Positions 7,085-16,141 of a DNA stretch of 24,586 bases are shown here, in pieces. The position numbers and the translations under genes are program-made. How positions within the stretch are numbered: position 1 is the first letter of the stretch; every line of letters begins with the position of its first letter. The stretch comes from a virus, in the IMG/VR virus record IMGVR_UViG_3300025280_000159, positions 1 through 24,586 of that record. One strand, given 5' to 3'. Under the pieces are notes generated by a model. It had not been told where the DNA came from. It saw nothing but the letters and a program-made list of their open reading frames with translations, and did no database searches.

Positions 7085-8911
7085 ATGGCTGGAAGTACAT
7101 TCATACAAAAAATAAAATTACTATTCACAGGTGCTAAAGGAGCAACTAAAGATGCTAAGAAGTTTGAATCATCTTTGAAGAAGATTCAGAAAACAGCAAT
7201 AACACTAGGTGCAAGTTTCTTTGCTGCTCAAGGCATTATTCAGGGATTTAAAAAGATGGCAGAACTTGCAACACAACATGGAAAAGTTCAGTCAGGATTC
7301 ATGGCATTAGGAAAAGAAATTGGAATTACTACCCTTAGTTTAAATAGCTTTAGAGAAGCTGTTAATGGAACTATGAGTGATACTGATTTAATGACACTTG
7401 CTAATCAAGCTATGATGCTTGGAGTGGCTAGTTCTGAGAAAGAAATGGCTAAGTTATTTGATACTGCTCAAAGGCTAGGTAGAGTAATGGGTGTAGATAC
7501 TAAAGGATCTATTGAATCACTTGTTACTGGTATTGGTAGGCAATCAATACAAATGCTAGACAATTTAGGAATTATTGTTAAATCAGAAACAGCTTATCAA
7601 TTATATGCTGAATCTATTGGAAAAACATCAAATCAATTAACAGAGCAAGAAAAGAAGTTAGCATTTAATGCAGAAGCTATGCGACAGGCAACTAATGCTG
7701 TGGCTTTATTGGGAGAAGAAAACCTTAATGCTGCTGATAGATTAGATGCATTAACTGTAAGTGCTGAAAACTTTTGGCAAATGACTGGAACAGAATGGAG
7801 GCAGAATTTAGAAAGATTCTTGGGTCTGTTTGGAGAACAAGCAGGTGGCTCTATTAGTTTTTGGCAAAACTACAGAGCTGCTCAACAAGCAGCATTTGAT
7901 GCAGATTATGTTGGAGCAAGAGATCAGATTATAGGTATAGTTTCATCACTTGAGGAAACAAATCCTGTCATTACTGAACAAGGACAATCTATGGATAAGT
8001 GGACAGAAGTTTTCTCAGGCAATATAATAATTCAAAAGAAAATGCTTCAGGATTATATGGATTTGCAATTTGAGAGAGGTGACGTTGATCAAAATGTTCT
8101 TGCAGCTACTATAATATGGTTTGAAAGGCTTGAAGAATTACAAGTGGCTGAACTTGAGAGATTAAATGATCCTGCATATTTAGCAAGGGTAGAAAGTATA
8201 AAAGAAGAAAATGAAGCAATAGAAAAAAGAGTTGAATTAAGAAAACAAGAAGCAATAGCAGATGAAGAATATTTTGAAATATTGGCTCAAAGTAGTGCTG
8301 CTTGGGAAAATGCAACATTAGCAACAAAGAATCTTGATATGGCAAGAAATGAGTTCTTTGAAAACAGTGAGGGTATCTCATCAGTTGCAAATCTTTTTAC
8401 AGCACATATGAAAAACATGGTAGCATCTTCAGATGGTCTTACTAAATCCCAAATAAATTCAGCTATGGCAGTTGGAGCTGCAAATAAAAGTGCTGCAAAG
8501 GCAGCAGGTCAAGCAGCCTCAATGTATATAATGGCTAAAGCACAAGAAGCAGTTGCTTCATTCCTTGCAGATGCATTTAATAAAGGTGGTATTTTTGGTG
8601 GTATTTTAGGAATAGGTGCAGCAGGGGTTGTTGGGAGTTTGTTTTCAGGTGCAGTAAGACAAATTTCTGAAACTGCTTTTGCAGCAGAAGGTATGAATGA
8701 GATAGTAACTGAGCCAACAATGATTATTGCTGGTGAAGAAGGACCTGAGTATGTTGATATTGAGCCTACTACAAATGAGGGTGCAGGTAGAGGTGGTGGT
8801 GTTAATATTTCTTTTACTGGGAATGTTCTAAGTTCAGATTTTATTGAGAATGAAGCTGTTCCACTTATTAAAGAAGCATTAAGAAAAGGTGGAGATATAG
8901 GCATTTCATGA
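7085..8911 (+). CDS. Tail tape measure protein, 608 aa
   Basis: The ATG follows AAGGA and begins one base after the chaperone stop. The N-terminal 45 residues are basic and Lys-rich, then a hydrophobic stretch (ITLGASFFAAQGII, about 40-55), then long Ala/Gln/Glu-rich helices with likely coiled coils through about residue 440. A glycine-rich hydrophobic segment lies at about 500-525 (GGIFGGILGIGAAGVVGSLF), a typical tape measure membrane-active region. The C-terminus has EPTMIIAGEEGPEYVDI, a motif I recall from the tail end of phage tape measures. At about 0.15 nm per residue the tail shaft would be near 90 nm. The stop overlaps the next start as ATGA. Position right after G/GT makes the call firm. 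No lysozyme or peptidase domain is visible. Confidence 0.85.
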   Translation: MAGSTFIQKIKLLFTGAKGATKDAKKFESSLKKIQKTAITLGASFFAAQGIIQGFKKMAELATQHGKVQSGFMALGKEIGITTLSLNSFREAVNGTMSDTDLMTLANQAMMLGVASSEKEMAKLFDTAQRLGRVMGVDTKGSIESLVTGIGRQSIQMLDNLGIIVKSETAYQLYAESIGKTSNQLTEQEKKLAFNAEAMRQATNAVALLGEENLNAADRLDALTVSAENFWQMTGTEWRQNLERFLGLFGEQAGGSISFWQNYRAAQQAAFDADYVGARDQIIGIVSSLEETNPVITEQGQSMDKWTEVFSGNIIIQKKMLQDYMDLQFERGDVDQNVLAATIIWFERLEELQVAELERLNDPAYLARVESIKEENEAIEKRVELRKQEAIADEEYFEILAQSSAAWENATLATKNLDMARNEFFENSEGISSVANLFTAHMKNMVASSDGLTKSQINSAMAVGAANKSAAKAAGQAASMYIMAKAQEAVASFLADAFNKGGIFGGILGIGAAGVVGSLFSGAVRQISETAFAAEGMNEIVTEPTMIIAGEEGPEYVDIEPTTNEGAGRGGGVNISFTGNVLSSDFIENEAVPLIKEALRKGGDIGIS

Positions 8912-10716
8912 TAACCTTATCAGAAAGATTCTCAAATGATATACAGGGAAAAGATACTTATTTAATTCCACTTGTTATTATTGATAATAGGTTTTATTTA
9001 TCTACAAACAAATTAACCCTAGAAAATCATTATGATCCACTTGTTAAAAGCATAGGTAACATCAAAGAATCTATAGATACAACTAGCAAGAAATTTAAAA
9101 TATCTAGTGTTTCTATCAAGTTCTTTAATTTTGAATATAATGGAGAAAGGATTACAGATAGACTATTTGAACAATCTGTAATGAACTCAAGGGTAGATAT
9201 ATATTATAAATCTCCATCATGTGAATCTTTGGAAGATTGTATGAAATTATATTCAGGATATATTAGAGATATAAAAGAAAATGCAGATTTATTAAGTATA
9301 GAAATTGAAGATGTAACAGAAACCTCTCTACATAAAAAAGTTCCTTATAGATATACACCATCAGAAGGGTTGCCTGAAAAACATCAGAACAAACTTATTC
9401 CTATGGTTTATGGTTTTGTAGATAAATCTCCTCTTGTATATTCTCCTTATCCATTGCCTGATGGCTTTGGTGATAACAAATTTATATTAGATTCAGATGA
9501 TTTAGATATAAAATCAATAGATGTTCTACAAATATTCACAAATGATGTTTATTTGAATGTAAAAAGAGATGCAGATCTTCTGATCGCAGAAATTGTAGAT
9601 ACATTATATCAAGGATTGCTAGAAAATCAATGGATAGAAACTAATAATCAGATAATAATTGATAAAACAGTAAGCACAGACTGGAGTTCAGAAGCAACAG
9701 TAGATTATGGTGTTGGAACTCCACTTACACATGGATTTGCAGAAATAGAACAGACTTCTGATGTAAAATATGTGGGAGGGGTACATAAAATAAACTATGA
9801 TAGTAGTGGGGAGATAAAAACAAATATTATGGCTTTTCAAGATTCTGAGGGTACAATAGAATCAGATGGAAACACTGATGGATTGTATTTAATGATTAAA
9901 CAATTTGGGAATGAACATGAGTTAGACTTTGGTATTCCATCATGGGTTTGGGGAGATCCTTCAAATATTTACCTTCTTCCTATTGAGGTTGATGGAGAGG
10001 TGGTGTTGGTATATTATGGAGAGAGTTTTATGACTTTTGAAATTAATTCTTCTTTAGCATCAGATTCTGATTTATTAAAAGGGTTGGTTGAAAATGTAGA
10101 GGGTGATATAAAAGAAATAAAGGGGATAATTAAGCTAAATTATGATTTTGAGGCATTTGCAAAAGACAATCCAACTGCCAATGAGCCAACATATCCTATT
10201 TTGTTTTTTTCACAAGTAGGATTGGGGTTTGGAATGCCATTATTTCCTGAATGGGATTCTCAAGGACTACTTGATTATGAAACAATAAGCAAATCAGGGG
10301 ATACATCTTTTCCAGTTAAAGATATTACAAGCAACAAGTTTTCAATAGGAGATAGTGCTGCTCTTCAGGCTGCCATTTCCAATCTTATAGATATTTTCTT
10401 TGATTGGTTTGGAGCACCTCCTAGCGATTTTCAATTTGATTCACAAGCACTTATGGATTGGTTTAAAATAAACCATCTAAATGTAACAAGAACAGCAATA
10501 TTAAAAGATTTTAATAAGTATGATTTATATGCTTCTGTAGATGGTAGAGTAGATGATATAAATGGAACATATACTGGACAGGGAACAACTGTACTTGGTG
10601 GAGAAGTAGGAACTCAACAAAGGCAAGAAATTGCTATAAGCAGACCTCAATCACCAAGACCAGTAAAACAAGTTAAGCAAGTTAAAAAGAAAACAGATAA
10701 AGGGAGTGCATACTAG
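8908..10716 (+). CDS. Tail tip / distal tail protein, 602 aa
   Basis: It begins inside the tape measure stop (ATGA overlap) and ends in a TAG that shares its last base with the GTG of the next gene. The first 150 residues hold alternating strands with LYSGYIRDIKENADLLSIEI, then VPYRYTPSEGLPEKHQNKLI and PMVYGFVDKSPL. This arrangement is usual for minor tail proteins that form the ring or upper hub at the tail tip. The middle region is beta-rich without a known motif. The C-terminus is a basic Pro/Lys/Gln tail (PRPVKQVKQVKKK). Placement directly after the tape measure supports a tip role. A precise lambda equivalent (gpM, gpL) cannot be assigned from the sequence alone. Confidence 0.65.
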   Translation: MITLSERFSNDIQGKDTYLIPLVIIDNRFYLSTNKLTLENHYDPLVKSIGNIKESIDTTSKKFKISSVSIKFFNFEYNGERITDRLFEQSVMNSRVDIYYKSPSCESLEDCMKLYSGYIRDIKENADLLSIEIEDVTETSLHKKVPYRYTPSEGLPEKHQNKLIPMVYGFVDKSPLVYSPYPLPDGFGDNKFILDSDDLDIKSIDVLQIFTNDVYLNVKRDADLLIAEIVDTLYQGLLENQWIETNNQIIIDKTVSTDWSSEATVDYGVGTPLTHGFAEIEQTSDVKYVGGVHKINYDSSGEIKTNIMAFQDSEGTIESDGNTDGLYLMIKQFGNEHELDFGIPSWVWGDPSNIYLLPIEVDGEVVLVYYGESFMTFEINSSLASDSDLLKGLVENVEGDIKEIKGIIKLNYDFEAFAKDNPTANEPTYPILFFSQVGLGFGMPLFPEWDSQGLLDYETISKSGDTSFPVKDITSNKFSIGDSAALQAAISNLIDIFFDWFGAPPSDFQFDSQALMDWFKINHLNVTRTAILKDFNKYDLYASVDGRVDDINGTYTGQGTTVLGGEVGTQQRQEIAISRPQSPRPVKQVKQVKKKTDKGSAY

Positions 10717-13223
10717 TGGCTCTTATATATGAATTAGCACACCCTCTATTAATAGATGATACTCAGATTACTTTTAGAATAAAAGATCATTTAGATGCTG
10801 ATTTAACTACAACTGAAGATGGATTAAAACTTGTTAATGCTTTCACTTATATGAACTCAGCAGATTTTACTAATGACACTAACAATGTTGGAACAATATT
10901 AACAATTAGAAACTTTGCATGGACATTAGGACATGGATATGAGGCTGGTGGATTTGATTATAGTGGATATTTTCAAGCATTAGATGGTCTATCAGGTAAT
11001 TCCCACACCTATAATCAAGGCACTCTTGGTGTTTCTGAACCATATATATCAACTACATTACCTGCATATAGGTTTCTACATGGGGCTGATATTGCTAGCA
11101 ATGGTGCTAGTGATTCAACATTTTGGGGAGATGTTGCTGGATATTCATATAGTTCTCCTGAATCAATAGTTTGGGAGGCTGGAAATGAAAATTATAGCGT
11201 ATTAATAACTTTTAATCTTCCTACAAGTGGATCACATTGGGAATCTGATTATGTAAGGTGCAAACACATGGATACTCTGTGGGATAGCAACGCTCTTGTT
11301 GCTGGGTTTGATGTAACTATGGGAGATGCTCCTTTTGTTGAGCAAATTCCAACTGAGGCTTGGATTAATTGGGTTAATATTAATAAAGTTGATTTTTATG
11401 GATATGAGGGTTGCATTGGTGCAATTTTTTCTATTCTTGAGATTGATGCAAGTAGTAATCCTACAGAACTAATAAAAATATACCCAACATCTGAAGTTCC
11501 TGAAATTGCTGATTCTTTCACTTCTCAAGTGACTTCCCTTCAGCCTTATGTGTGGGGAGCAAATCCTCCTAATTATATACCAATAGAAGAAGCAACTACA
11601 TATAATTTTGGGTTATCTATAACAGATATAAATATTCCTACTTCAGTTGTTGAGAATGAAACAGTAGAGTGCAGTTTTAAGATTAATTCTGTAGATTTTA
11701 ATGGACAAGTTAATACTACAATATTTGGCATTTCTTTTCAGAATAATTTAGGAGAAGAAGTAATAGTTAATTATGGAACTATTCAATGGGAAGGGGGAGA
11801 TGATACAACCCAATCTTATGATATAACAGCAGGTGGGCAAATACAAGCAAATTTCACATATACAGCAAATGATGTTGCAACACAACAAACAGATAGTTTT
11901 TATATATTTTCTCAAATGATTACACTTGATGCGAGTGCTTATGGTGATGATAGTGATGATGCTCAAAGTCAGTTTAATCAACTCGTGGAAGAAGAGGGAG
12001 ATATATTTGAAGGGGGACAGCTTGGAACATTTGCTGATACTCCATATATTCAAGTTCTAGATGAAGGACAAGATCCTGATGATGTGGAAATACCTAGCGA
12101 ATTTGCTATTGTTAAACCTTCAGATATTATTTATCACTTAGCAAAGACAGAGCTTGGATATGATAAAGATATAGATCCCAATTCTATCGATGAATCTAGA
12201 GCCAATCATGATGATGGTTGGGATTTAGGATTCTGTATAAATAAAGAAATAGATAGCAAGAAATTAATACAAGAAATATCTCAATCAAGCAAATCATTCC
12301 CAACCTTTTCAAATGATAGATTAAAATTCATTACTATAAAAAGCACTTATGATGGAACTGAAGATATAAATACTATTAAAAGTGCTGAAGTTATTAAATA
12401 TAATTTTTCAAGAACTAAGATAGAAGATGTTAAAACTCAGATTGAAGTTAAGCATAAATATGATTATGGATTAAAGAATCATATAGAAACTACTGGTGAA
12501 ATAAAGATTAATGAACATTATGTAGTGAATAATGCTTATTGGCTCACAGGAACTTATGGTGATTTGTTGGGAGGAAATCTTATATTGAATAATTATTATG
12601 GAATTAAAAGAACTGATACTGCAATAGATCATATAGATACATTCTTAACAGTTGAAAATGATTATATAAGAGAGTCAGGCTTGGCTGAGAGGTTTGCTAG
12701 ATATTTATTATACTGGCACATGAATCAGCACAATATTGTTGAACTCACATTACCTTTAAAGTATTTTGCTCTAGAGATTGGAGATTTAATTGAGTTTGAT
12801 GATATGATATTAGGCAAAAAAGTATATGGGGAAAATTATTCAAGAACTGGAGTTGATTTTGATATGCCTTTTAGATGTGGTCAATATATCTTGCCTTTGT
12901 TTATGGTTACAGAAACTAGCAAAAGCATAAAAGATATTAAAATTAAAGCCATACAGCTACATAACATGACTACTGGAGAATTAAATTATAAAGGGGAGGT
13001 ATATCCATCAATAGATGAATCAGATGTAAATCCACAAGATTTTCCTACTGATATTCCTGAAGATGAAGAAATAATTGTTTATCCTGAAGGGGATTTGAAT
13101 CAAGATGGTATTGTAAATGTGTTAGATGCTATACTCTTAATTCAGATAATATTATATGGTGACCAAGAAGGTGGAAATTCAAATGATTTAATTGATTCCT
13201 TAGATGATATGTTAGATGAATAA
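10716..13223 (+). CDS. Tail hub / host-recognition protein with C-terminal dockerin-like repeat, 835 aa
   Basis: The GTG start overlaps the previous stop by one base and is served by GGGAG upstream. Residues 1-470 are Gly/Asn/Ser/Thr-rich and beta-like. From about 470 the protein contains SDIIYHLAKTELGYD, then DDGWDLGFCINKEIDSKKL and DRLKFITIK, an order reminiscent of the hub domain in gpJ-like central tail proteins. Then comes a strand-rich region to about 765. The last 60 residues are acidic, and residues about 791-812 contain DLNQDGIVNVLDAILL. This has Asp/Asn at calcium-loop positions 1, 3, 5, 9 and 12 plus the following hydrophobic helix, a single dockerin type I repeat. Hub function is inferred from position and the partial pattern. 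Confidence 0.65.
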   Translation: MALIYELAHPLLIDDTQITFRIKDHLDADLTTTEDGLKLVNAFTYMNSADFTNDTNNVGTILTIRNFAWTLGHGYEAGGFDYSGYFQALDGLSGNSHTYNQGTLGVSEPYISTTLPAYRFLHGADIASNGASDSTFWGDVAGYSYSSPESIVWEAGNENYSVLITFNLPTSGSHWESDYVRCKHMDTLWDSNALVAGFDVTMGDAPFVEQIPTEAWINWVNINKVDFYGYEGCIGAIFSILEIDASSNPTELIKIYPTSEVPEIADSFTSQVTSLQPYVWGANPPNYIPIEEATTYNFGLSITDINIPTSVVENETVECSFKINSVDFNGQVNTTIFGISFQNNLGEEVIVNYGTIQWEGGDDTTQSYDITAGGQIQANFTYTANDVATQQTDSFYIFSQMITLDASAYGDDSDDAQSQFNQLVEEEGDIFEGGQLGTFADTPYIQVLDEGQDPDDVEIPSEFAIVKPSDIIYHLAKTELGYDKDIDPNSIDESRANHDDGWDLGFCINKEIDSKKLIQEISQSSKSFPTFSNDRLKFITIKSTYDGTEDINTIKSAEVIKYNFSRTKIEDVKTQIEVKHKYDYGLKNHIETTGEIKINEHYVVNNAYWLTGTYGDLLGGNLILNNYYGIKRTDTAIDHIDTFLTVENDYIRESGLAERFARYLLYWHMNQHNIVELTLPLKYFALEIGDLIEFDDMILGKKVYGENYSRTGVDFDMPFRCGQYILPLFMVTETSKSIKDIKIKAIQLHNMTTGELNYKGEVYPSIDESDVNPQDFPTDIPEDEEIIVYPEGDLNQDGIVNVLDAILLIQIILYGDQEGGNSNDLIDSLDDMLDE

Positions 13224-13653
13224 AACAGATTTAATAAATAGAAAAAATTTACCTGTAGCCAGTACAGGAACTCTCAAATATGGGAGAGGAGATGTTATCT
13301 TTGAAACCAATGGAGAGATAGCAGTCTTTGAAATTGGTTATATTGGAGCAGTAAGAGGGTTTAAAAAATTAGGAAAGGGTTGGATTATAAAAGCATCTAG
13401 TAGTAAGATAATTATATTCAGCACAGCACAAGTAGAATTATCAGAATTATTATTTACCTATATTGGAGAATTAAAGATAACTAGCTGTAAATGTACTTGC
13501 TGGGATAAAACAAAATTTCATGCTAGAGTTCAGAACTTAAATAGAAATGATTGGAATATAAATTATGGTGAGTGGGGATCTGATGCTAGGAAATATGAAG
13601 AAATAGAAACACAAAAGATAATTAGAAGAAAGGTGAGAAAAACATTATTTTAG
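13216..13653 (+). CDS. Small tail-region protein of unknown function, 145 aa
   Basis: It starts at ATG 13216, inside the last eight bases of the tail hub gene, and has no clear ribosome site of its own, so translation is probably coupled. The first 90 residues look like a compact beta domain (GTLKYGRGDVIFETNGEIAV, then GWIIKASSSKIIIFST). At about residue 94 there is a Cys cluster, SCKCTCW, that could bind a metal or form disulphides. The C-terminal 40 residues are basic. It has no catalytic motif. It lies between two tail proteins, so a minor virion or assembly role is likely. The family is not recognised. Confidence 0.65.
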   Translation: MNKTDLINRKNLPVASTGTLKYGRGDVIFETNGEIAVFEIGYIGAVRGFKKLGKGWIIKASSSKIIIFSTAQVELSELLFTYIGELKITSCKCTCWDKTKFHARVQNLNRNDWNINYGEWGSDARKYEEIETQKIIRRKVRKTLF

Positions 13654-13662
13654 GAGAAAGAA

Positions 13663-14871
13663 ATGGCTAAAAGACAAGTTGGCAAATGTAGATTTTATGC
13701 AGATATTCCAAGTTACTTAAAAATATTGGGAAGCTATGGTGGATCAGAAGGATTTTATACAGAAGAAGAAGGAGCTGATGTGGTTGATGCTTTTCCTTTA
13801 GATAATCCTGAAAATGTTTGGCAAATGAATCCCTCTCAAACTACAACCTATGAAGTTCCTAATATTGGTTTTCCATATTGGAAATTTTGGATAAATACTC
13901 AGCTTGGATTGTCAGATGAGGAACTATTAGCATTGCCTCAAAATAGAGAACTTGCTGAACTTATAACCAACATTCCTTCAAGCACATCTTCAGGTTTATA
14001 TGCAGGGATTCTAGGGCATAATATTGGAACTAATGCTGCAAATGCATTGCCACAAATAACTGTTGGAGGATATGAAATAATTGAGGGTTCAGTAGATTTT
14101 GGAGAAGATGGTACTGAGGGAACTGGAGATGATATAATAACTGAAGAATCCACAACACTTCAACTTGCTAATGGTGTAAATAGTTTTAATGAAATTGTTA
14201 ATTTTCCTGCAGAAGACTCTCTCATTGAACATAATGGATATTCTTTAATTGATATAACAGGCTTTGAGTATAATGTTAATCATGTTTTTAATATTGGATT
14301 TAATGTAAATGTTGGAGATGTTGATGAAGTTGATATAGGAGCATTTACTTTTGGGCGTTGGTTCGAACCTGAACATGCCTTTGACATTAAAGCAACTATA
14401 GACCATAGCTATGATGGTGTTAAGCTACAAAATACTATAGGAGGAAGCACTTTATCTAATATTAGCTATCTAGGGCAAAATAATTGGGGAAACCTTCCTG
14501 CATGGACATTAGAAAAACAAGAAGGACATGATTATAATATTGGAGCAAACAGGGCAAGAAGAAGCTGGAAAGTAGGACTTAGCTATTTAACTGATGATAA
14601 TCTTTTTGATAAAGCAGGAAATGAAAATAAATTCTTTACTTGGACAGATCAAGTAGATGGAGAAGATGGAGATCCTGAATATGTATTTGATAGCAGTTTA
14701 TCCTCATTTTTCAAGCTCAGCTTAATGGGCAAACTACCTTTTATCTTCTGCCCTGATTCAAGTGCTGATGATTTAGAATTTGCATTATGTAGAATTACCA
14801 ACAAACCTTCCTTCAAGCAGGTAGCGAACAACCTGTTTTCAACCTCCCTCGTAATAACAGAAACTTACTAA
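13663..14871 (+). CDS. Tail-associated structural protein, 402 aa
   Basis: The ATG at 13663 follows TAGGAGAAAG. The protein starts MAKRQVGKCRFYADIPSYLK, is acidic, and rich in Asn, Gly, Phe and Tyr with little repeat structure. The middle has several SYLGQNNWG-type aromatic segments. The last 40 residues (from about 362) read DLEFALCRITNKPSFKQVAN, then LFSTSLVITETY. This ending resembles the C-terminal signature of minor tail proteins found at the end of tail modules in uncultured phages, an identification from memory. A strong terminator follows, so it closes the late structural operon. It may be a tip fibre or receptor-binding protein. No enzymatic motif is visible. Confidence 0.6.
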   Translation: MAKRQVGKCRFYADIPSYLKILGSYGGSEGFYTEEEGADVVDAFPLDNPENVWQMNPSQTTTYEVPNIGFPYWKFWINTQLGLSDEELLALPQNRELAELITNIPSSTSSGLYAGILGHNIGTNAANALPQITVGGYEIIEGSVDFGEDGTEGTGDDIITEESTTLQLANGVNSFNEIVNFPAEDSLIEHNGYSLIDITGFEYNVNHVFNIGFNVNVGDVDEVDIGAFTFGRWFEPEHAFDIKATIDHSYDGVKLQNTIGGSTLSNISYLGQNNWGNLPAWTLEKQEGHDYNIGANRARRSWKVGLSYLTDDNLFDKAGNENKFFTWTDQVDGEDGDPEYVFDSSLSSFFKLSLMGKLPFIFCPDSSADDLEFALCRITNKPSFKQVANNLFSTSLVITETY

Positions 14872-14891
14872 TATAAATAAGATAATAGCAC

Positions 14892-14923
14892 ACATTAAAG
14901 GCTCTTAATTGAGCCTTTTGTGT
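14892..14923 (+). terminator. Rho-independent terminator of the structural operon
   Basis: AAAGGCTC (14897-14904) and GAGCCTTT (14911-14918) form a perfect 8-bp stem around the loop TTAATT. After one mismatch four more pairs extend it outward. The 3' arm runs into TTTTGTGTT. It lies 20 bases after the last tail gene. It also reads as a hairpin on the other strand, with an A-rich left flank that gives a T-run there, but there are no opposing genes. Confidence 0.8.
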
Positions 14924-14974
14924 TACTAGATATATATTTGTTATATTAATTTCTCCTTATAAATAAAAGAAAAG

Positions 14975-15004
14975 TTGCTTTTAATGTATATTTATAGTTA
15001 TATT
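14975..15004 (+). promoter_or_regulatory. Putative sigma-70-type promoter for the early region
   Basis: TTGCTT (14975-14980) and TATATT (14999-15004) are separated by 18 bases, close to the bacterial consensus for both boxes. It lies between the terminator and the first gene of the next block, where a promoter is expected. AT-rich sequence makes such matches common, so support is moderate. Confidence 0.35.
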
Positions 15005-15045
15005 TAGGGAGGTTAGGGTTAATTAAATAAATGGAGATTAAAAAC

Positions 15046-15681
15046 ATGAATACAAAAGAAAATAAATATACAAAATCAAAAGAAATAATAACTAACTCAA
15101 AATTCACTTTAAAAGGTGTGAAAACATTTTTAGGTAGAGAAGGTTATGGAGTAAATGCTACTTTATATTATGAAGGTAAAAAGGTTGCATTTTTGTTAGA
15201 TAGTGGTAATGGTGGAGAGTTAAGTGTAGATTGGGAAAGTAAGTATGATAGGAAAAAAGAGGAATTTATAAGAATACCTATAGTTGAAGAAGCTAAATTA
15301 TATAGAGATACTCTTATTAATTCTTTACCAAAAACTACTTGGGGAGATTTAAGCGAAGCTAGGGGAGAAAAATCTATAATAGATTCTAAAGATGACTACA
15401 CTTGGGATACTGAGGCTATTATGAATACTTTAGTAGATTATGAATTAGATAATAAAGAGTGGAAAAAGAACTTGAGAAATCTTTGCATATTTAAAACTAA
15501 AGAAAAACAAATAATCAAGTTTAGGACAAAAGTAAAAGATTTTAATAATATTACCAATACAAAGAAATATGGTAGTATTAAAGTAATAGAGTATTTTGAG
15601 AAAGAATATAAAGATTGTGTAATACTTAATCTTCTACCTCAGAATAAGGCTTTTGAGTATTTTGTTAAATATATTAAATAG
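15046..15681 (+). CDS. Hypothetical early protein, 211 aa
   Basis: I choose ATG 15046 over the in-frame ATG at 15031. The earlier ATG is part of ATGGAGATTAAAA, and its GGAG (15032-15036) makes a proper Shine-Dalgarno site for 15046. The same GGAGATTAAA leader precedes the genes at 15809 and 6428 as their ribosome site. The protein is Lys/Glu/Asn-rich, begins MNTKENKYTKSKEIITN, then has a beta-like segment (YGVNATLYYEGKKVAFLLDS) and later helices. It has no known motif, signal peptide or membrane segment. It is the first gene after the putative promoter. The function is unknown. Confidence 0.65.
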   Translation: MNTKENKYTKSKEIITNSKFTLKGVKTFLGREGYGVNATLYYEGKKVAFLLDSGNGGELSVDWESKYDRKKEEFIRIPIVEEAKLYRDTLINSLPKTTWGDLSEARGEKSIIDSKDDYTWDTEAIMNTLVDYELDNKEWKKNLRNLCIFKTKEKQIIKFRTKVKDFNNITNTKKYGSIKVIEYFEKEYKDCVILNLLPQNKAFEYFVKYIK

Positions 15682-15704
15682 GTTAATGAAATAAATAAAC
15701 TTCT

Positions 15705-15766
15705 TTGGCACATAGAAGGTAGAGGATAGCTTAAGGTGATACCAATCCAATACAAAAATGTGCCAA
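15705..15766 (+). ncRNA. Intergenic inverted repeat enclosing about 44 bases
   Basis: TTGGCACAT (15705-15713) is a perfect complement of ATGTGCCAA (15758-15766), a 9-bp helix that is GC-rich for this genome. The enclosed 44 bases contain a possible inner hairpin GGT-GAT-ACC and a second option GGTA/TACC. No gene fits in this 127-base gap and no T-run follows the helix. It ends 42 bases before the next start. It may be a small structured RNA or 5' leader element. Chance pairing is possible. Confidence 0.35.
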
Positions 15767-15808
15767 TAATTTGAAAGGTTAAATAAATAATAAAATGGAG
15801 ATTAAAAA

Positions 15809-16030
15809 ATGAAGAAAGTAAAATTATTAGTAATAGCAAAAGATTATAATGGTCATAAAGATATATTATTTATGATGAATGAAAATGATAGCAGAATTAC
15901 TGAAAATGGTAAATCAAATAATGGCAACTATGAGATTTTAGATTATGGTGATTTTGAAAATAATATATTGACAGTAAGTGATAATGTTAAATATAAAGTG
16001 TTTGAAGATTGGAGTGTAAAGGAAATATAA
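15809..16030 (+). CDS. Small hypothetical protein, 73 aa
   Basis: The ATG follows GGAGATTAAAAA, a leader nearly identical to that of the gene at 15046. The leaders share about 30 bases including GGTTAA and AAATAAAT blocks. The protein is acidic, begins MKKVKLLVIAKDYNGHKDIL and ends YKVFEDWSVKEI, and looks like one small alpha/beta domain. There are no Cys residues, no membrane segment and no motif I recognise. Its place among small early genes suggests a host-takeover or regulatory role, but nothing in the sequence shows it. Confidence 0.65.
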   Translation: MKKVKLLVIAKDYNGHKDILFMMNENDSRITENGKSNNGNYEILDYGDFENNILTVSDNVKYKVFEDWSVKEI

Positions 16031-16044
16031 ATAGGGAGAAAACA

Positions 16045-16128
16045 ATGAGAGAAAAAATCACTAGCATAATATTTTATATATGTCAGTTATACTTGATTTA
16101 TCTATTAATTATGGAACTTTTAAAATAA
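16045..16128 (+). CDS. Tiny single-span membrane protein, 27 aa
   Basis: A strong AGGGAG site at 16033-16038 lies seven bases before ATG 16045. The peptide is M-R-E-K-I-T-S followed by a hydrophobic run (IIFYICQLYLIYLLIMELL) to a TAA at 16126-16128. That gives a short charged N-terminus plus one membrane helix of about 19 residues. The next gene begins 13 bases later with its own AAGGAGG, so the peptide is part of the operon. A membrane-active early peptide (superinfection exclusion, host inhibition) is possible. It is too small for a usual holin. Evidence is ribosome site, spacing and hydrophobicity only. Confidence 0.55.
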   Translation: MREKITSIIFYICQLYLIYLLIMELLK

Positions 16129-16141
16129 GGAAGGAGAATAC

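Noticed and set aside
8109-8904. Open frames on the - strand across the tape measure
   Set aside because: Low-complexity Leu/Phe or Pro/Ser products antiparallel to the tape measure gene; no ribosome site or motif.
14345-14420. tRNA-like GGTTCGAACC at 14361
   Set aside because: It lies inside a clear coding frame, and no acceptor or anticodon stem can be built around it. No tRNA gene found elsewhere by eye.
15031-15045. ATG 15031 as start of the first early gene
   Set aside because: Its bases supply the GGAG of the ATG at 15046, and the same leader serves as ribosome site for the gene at 15809.
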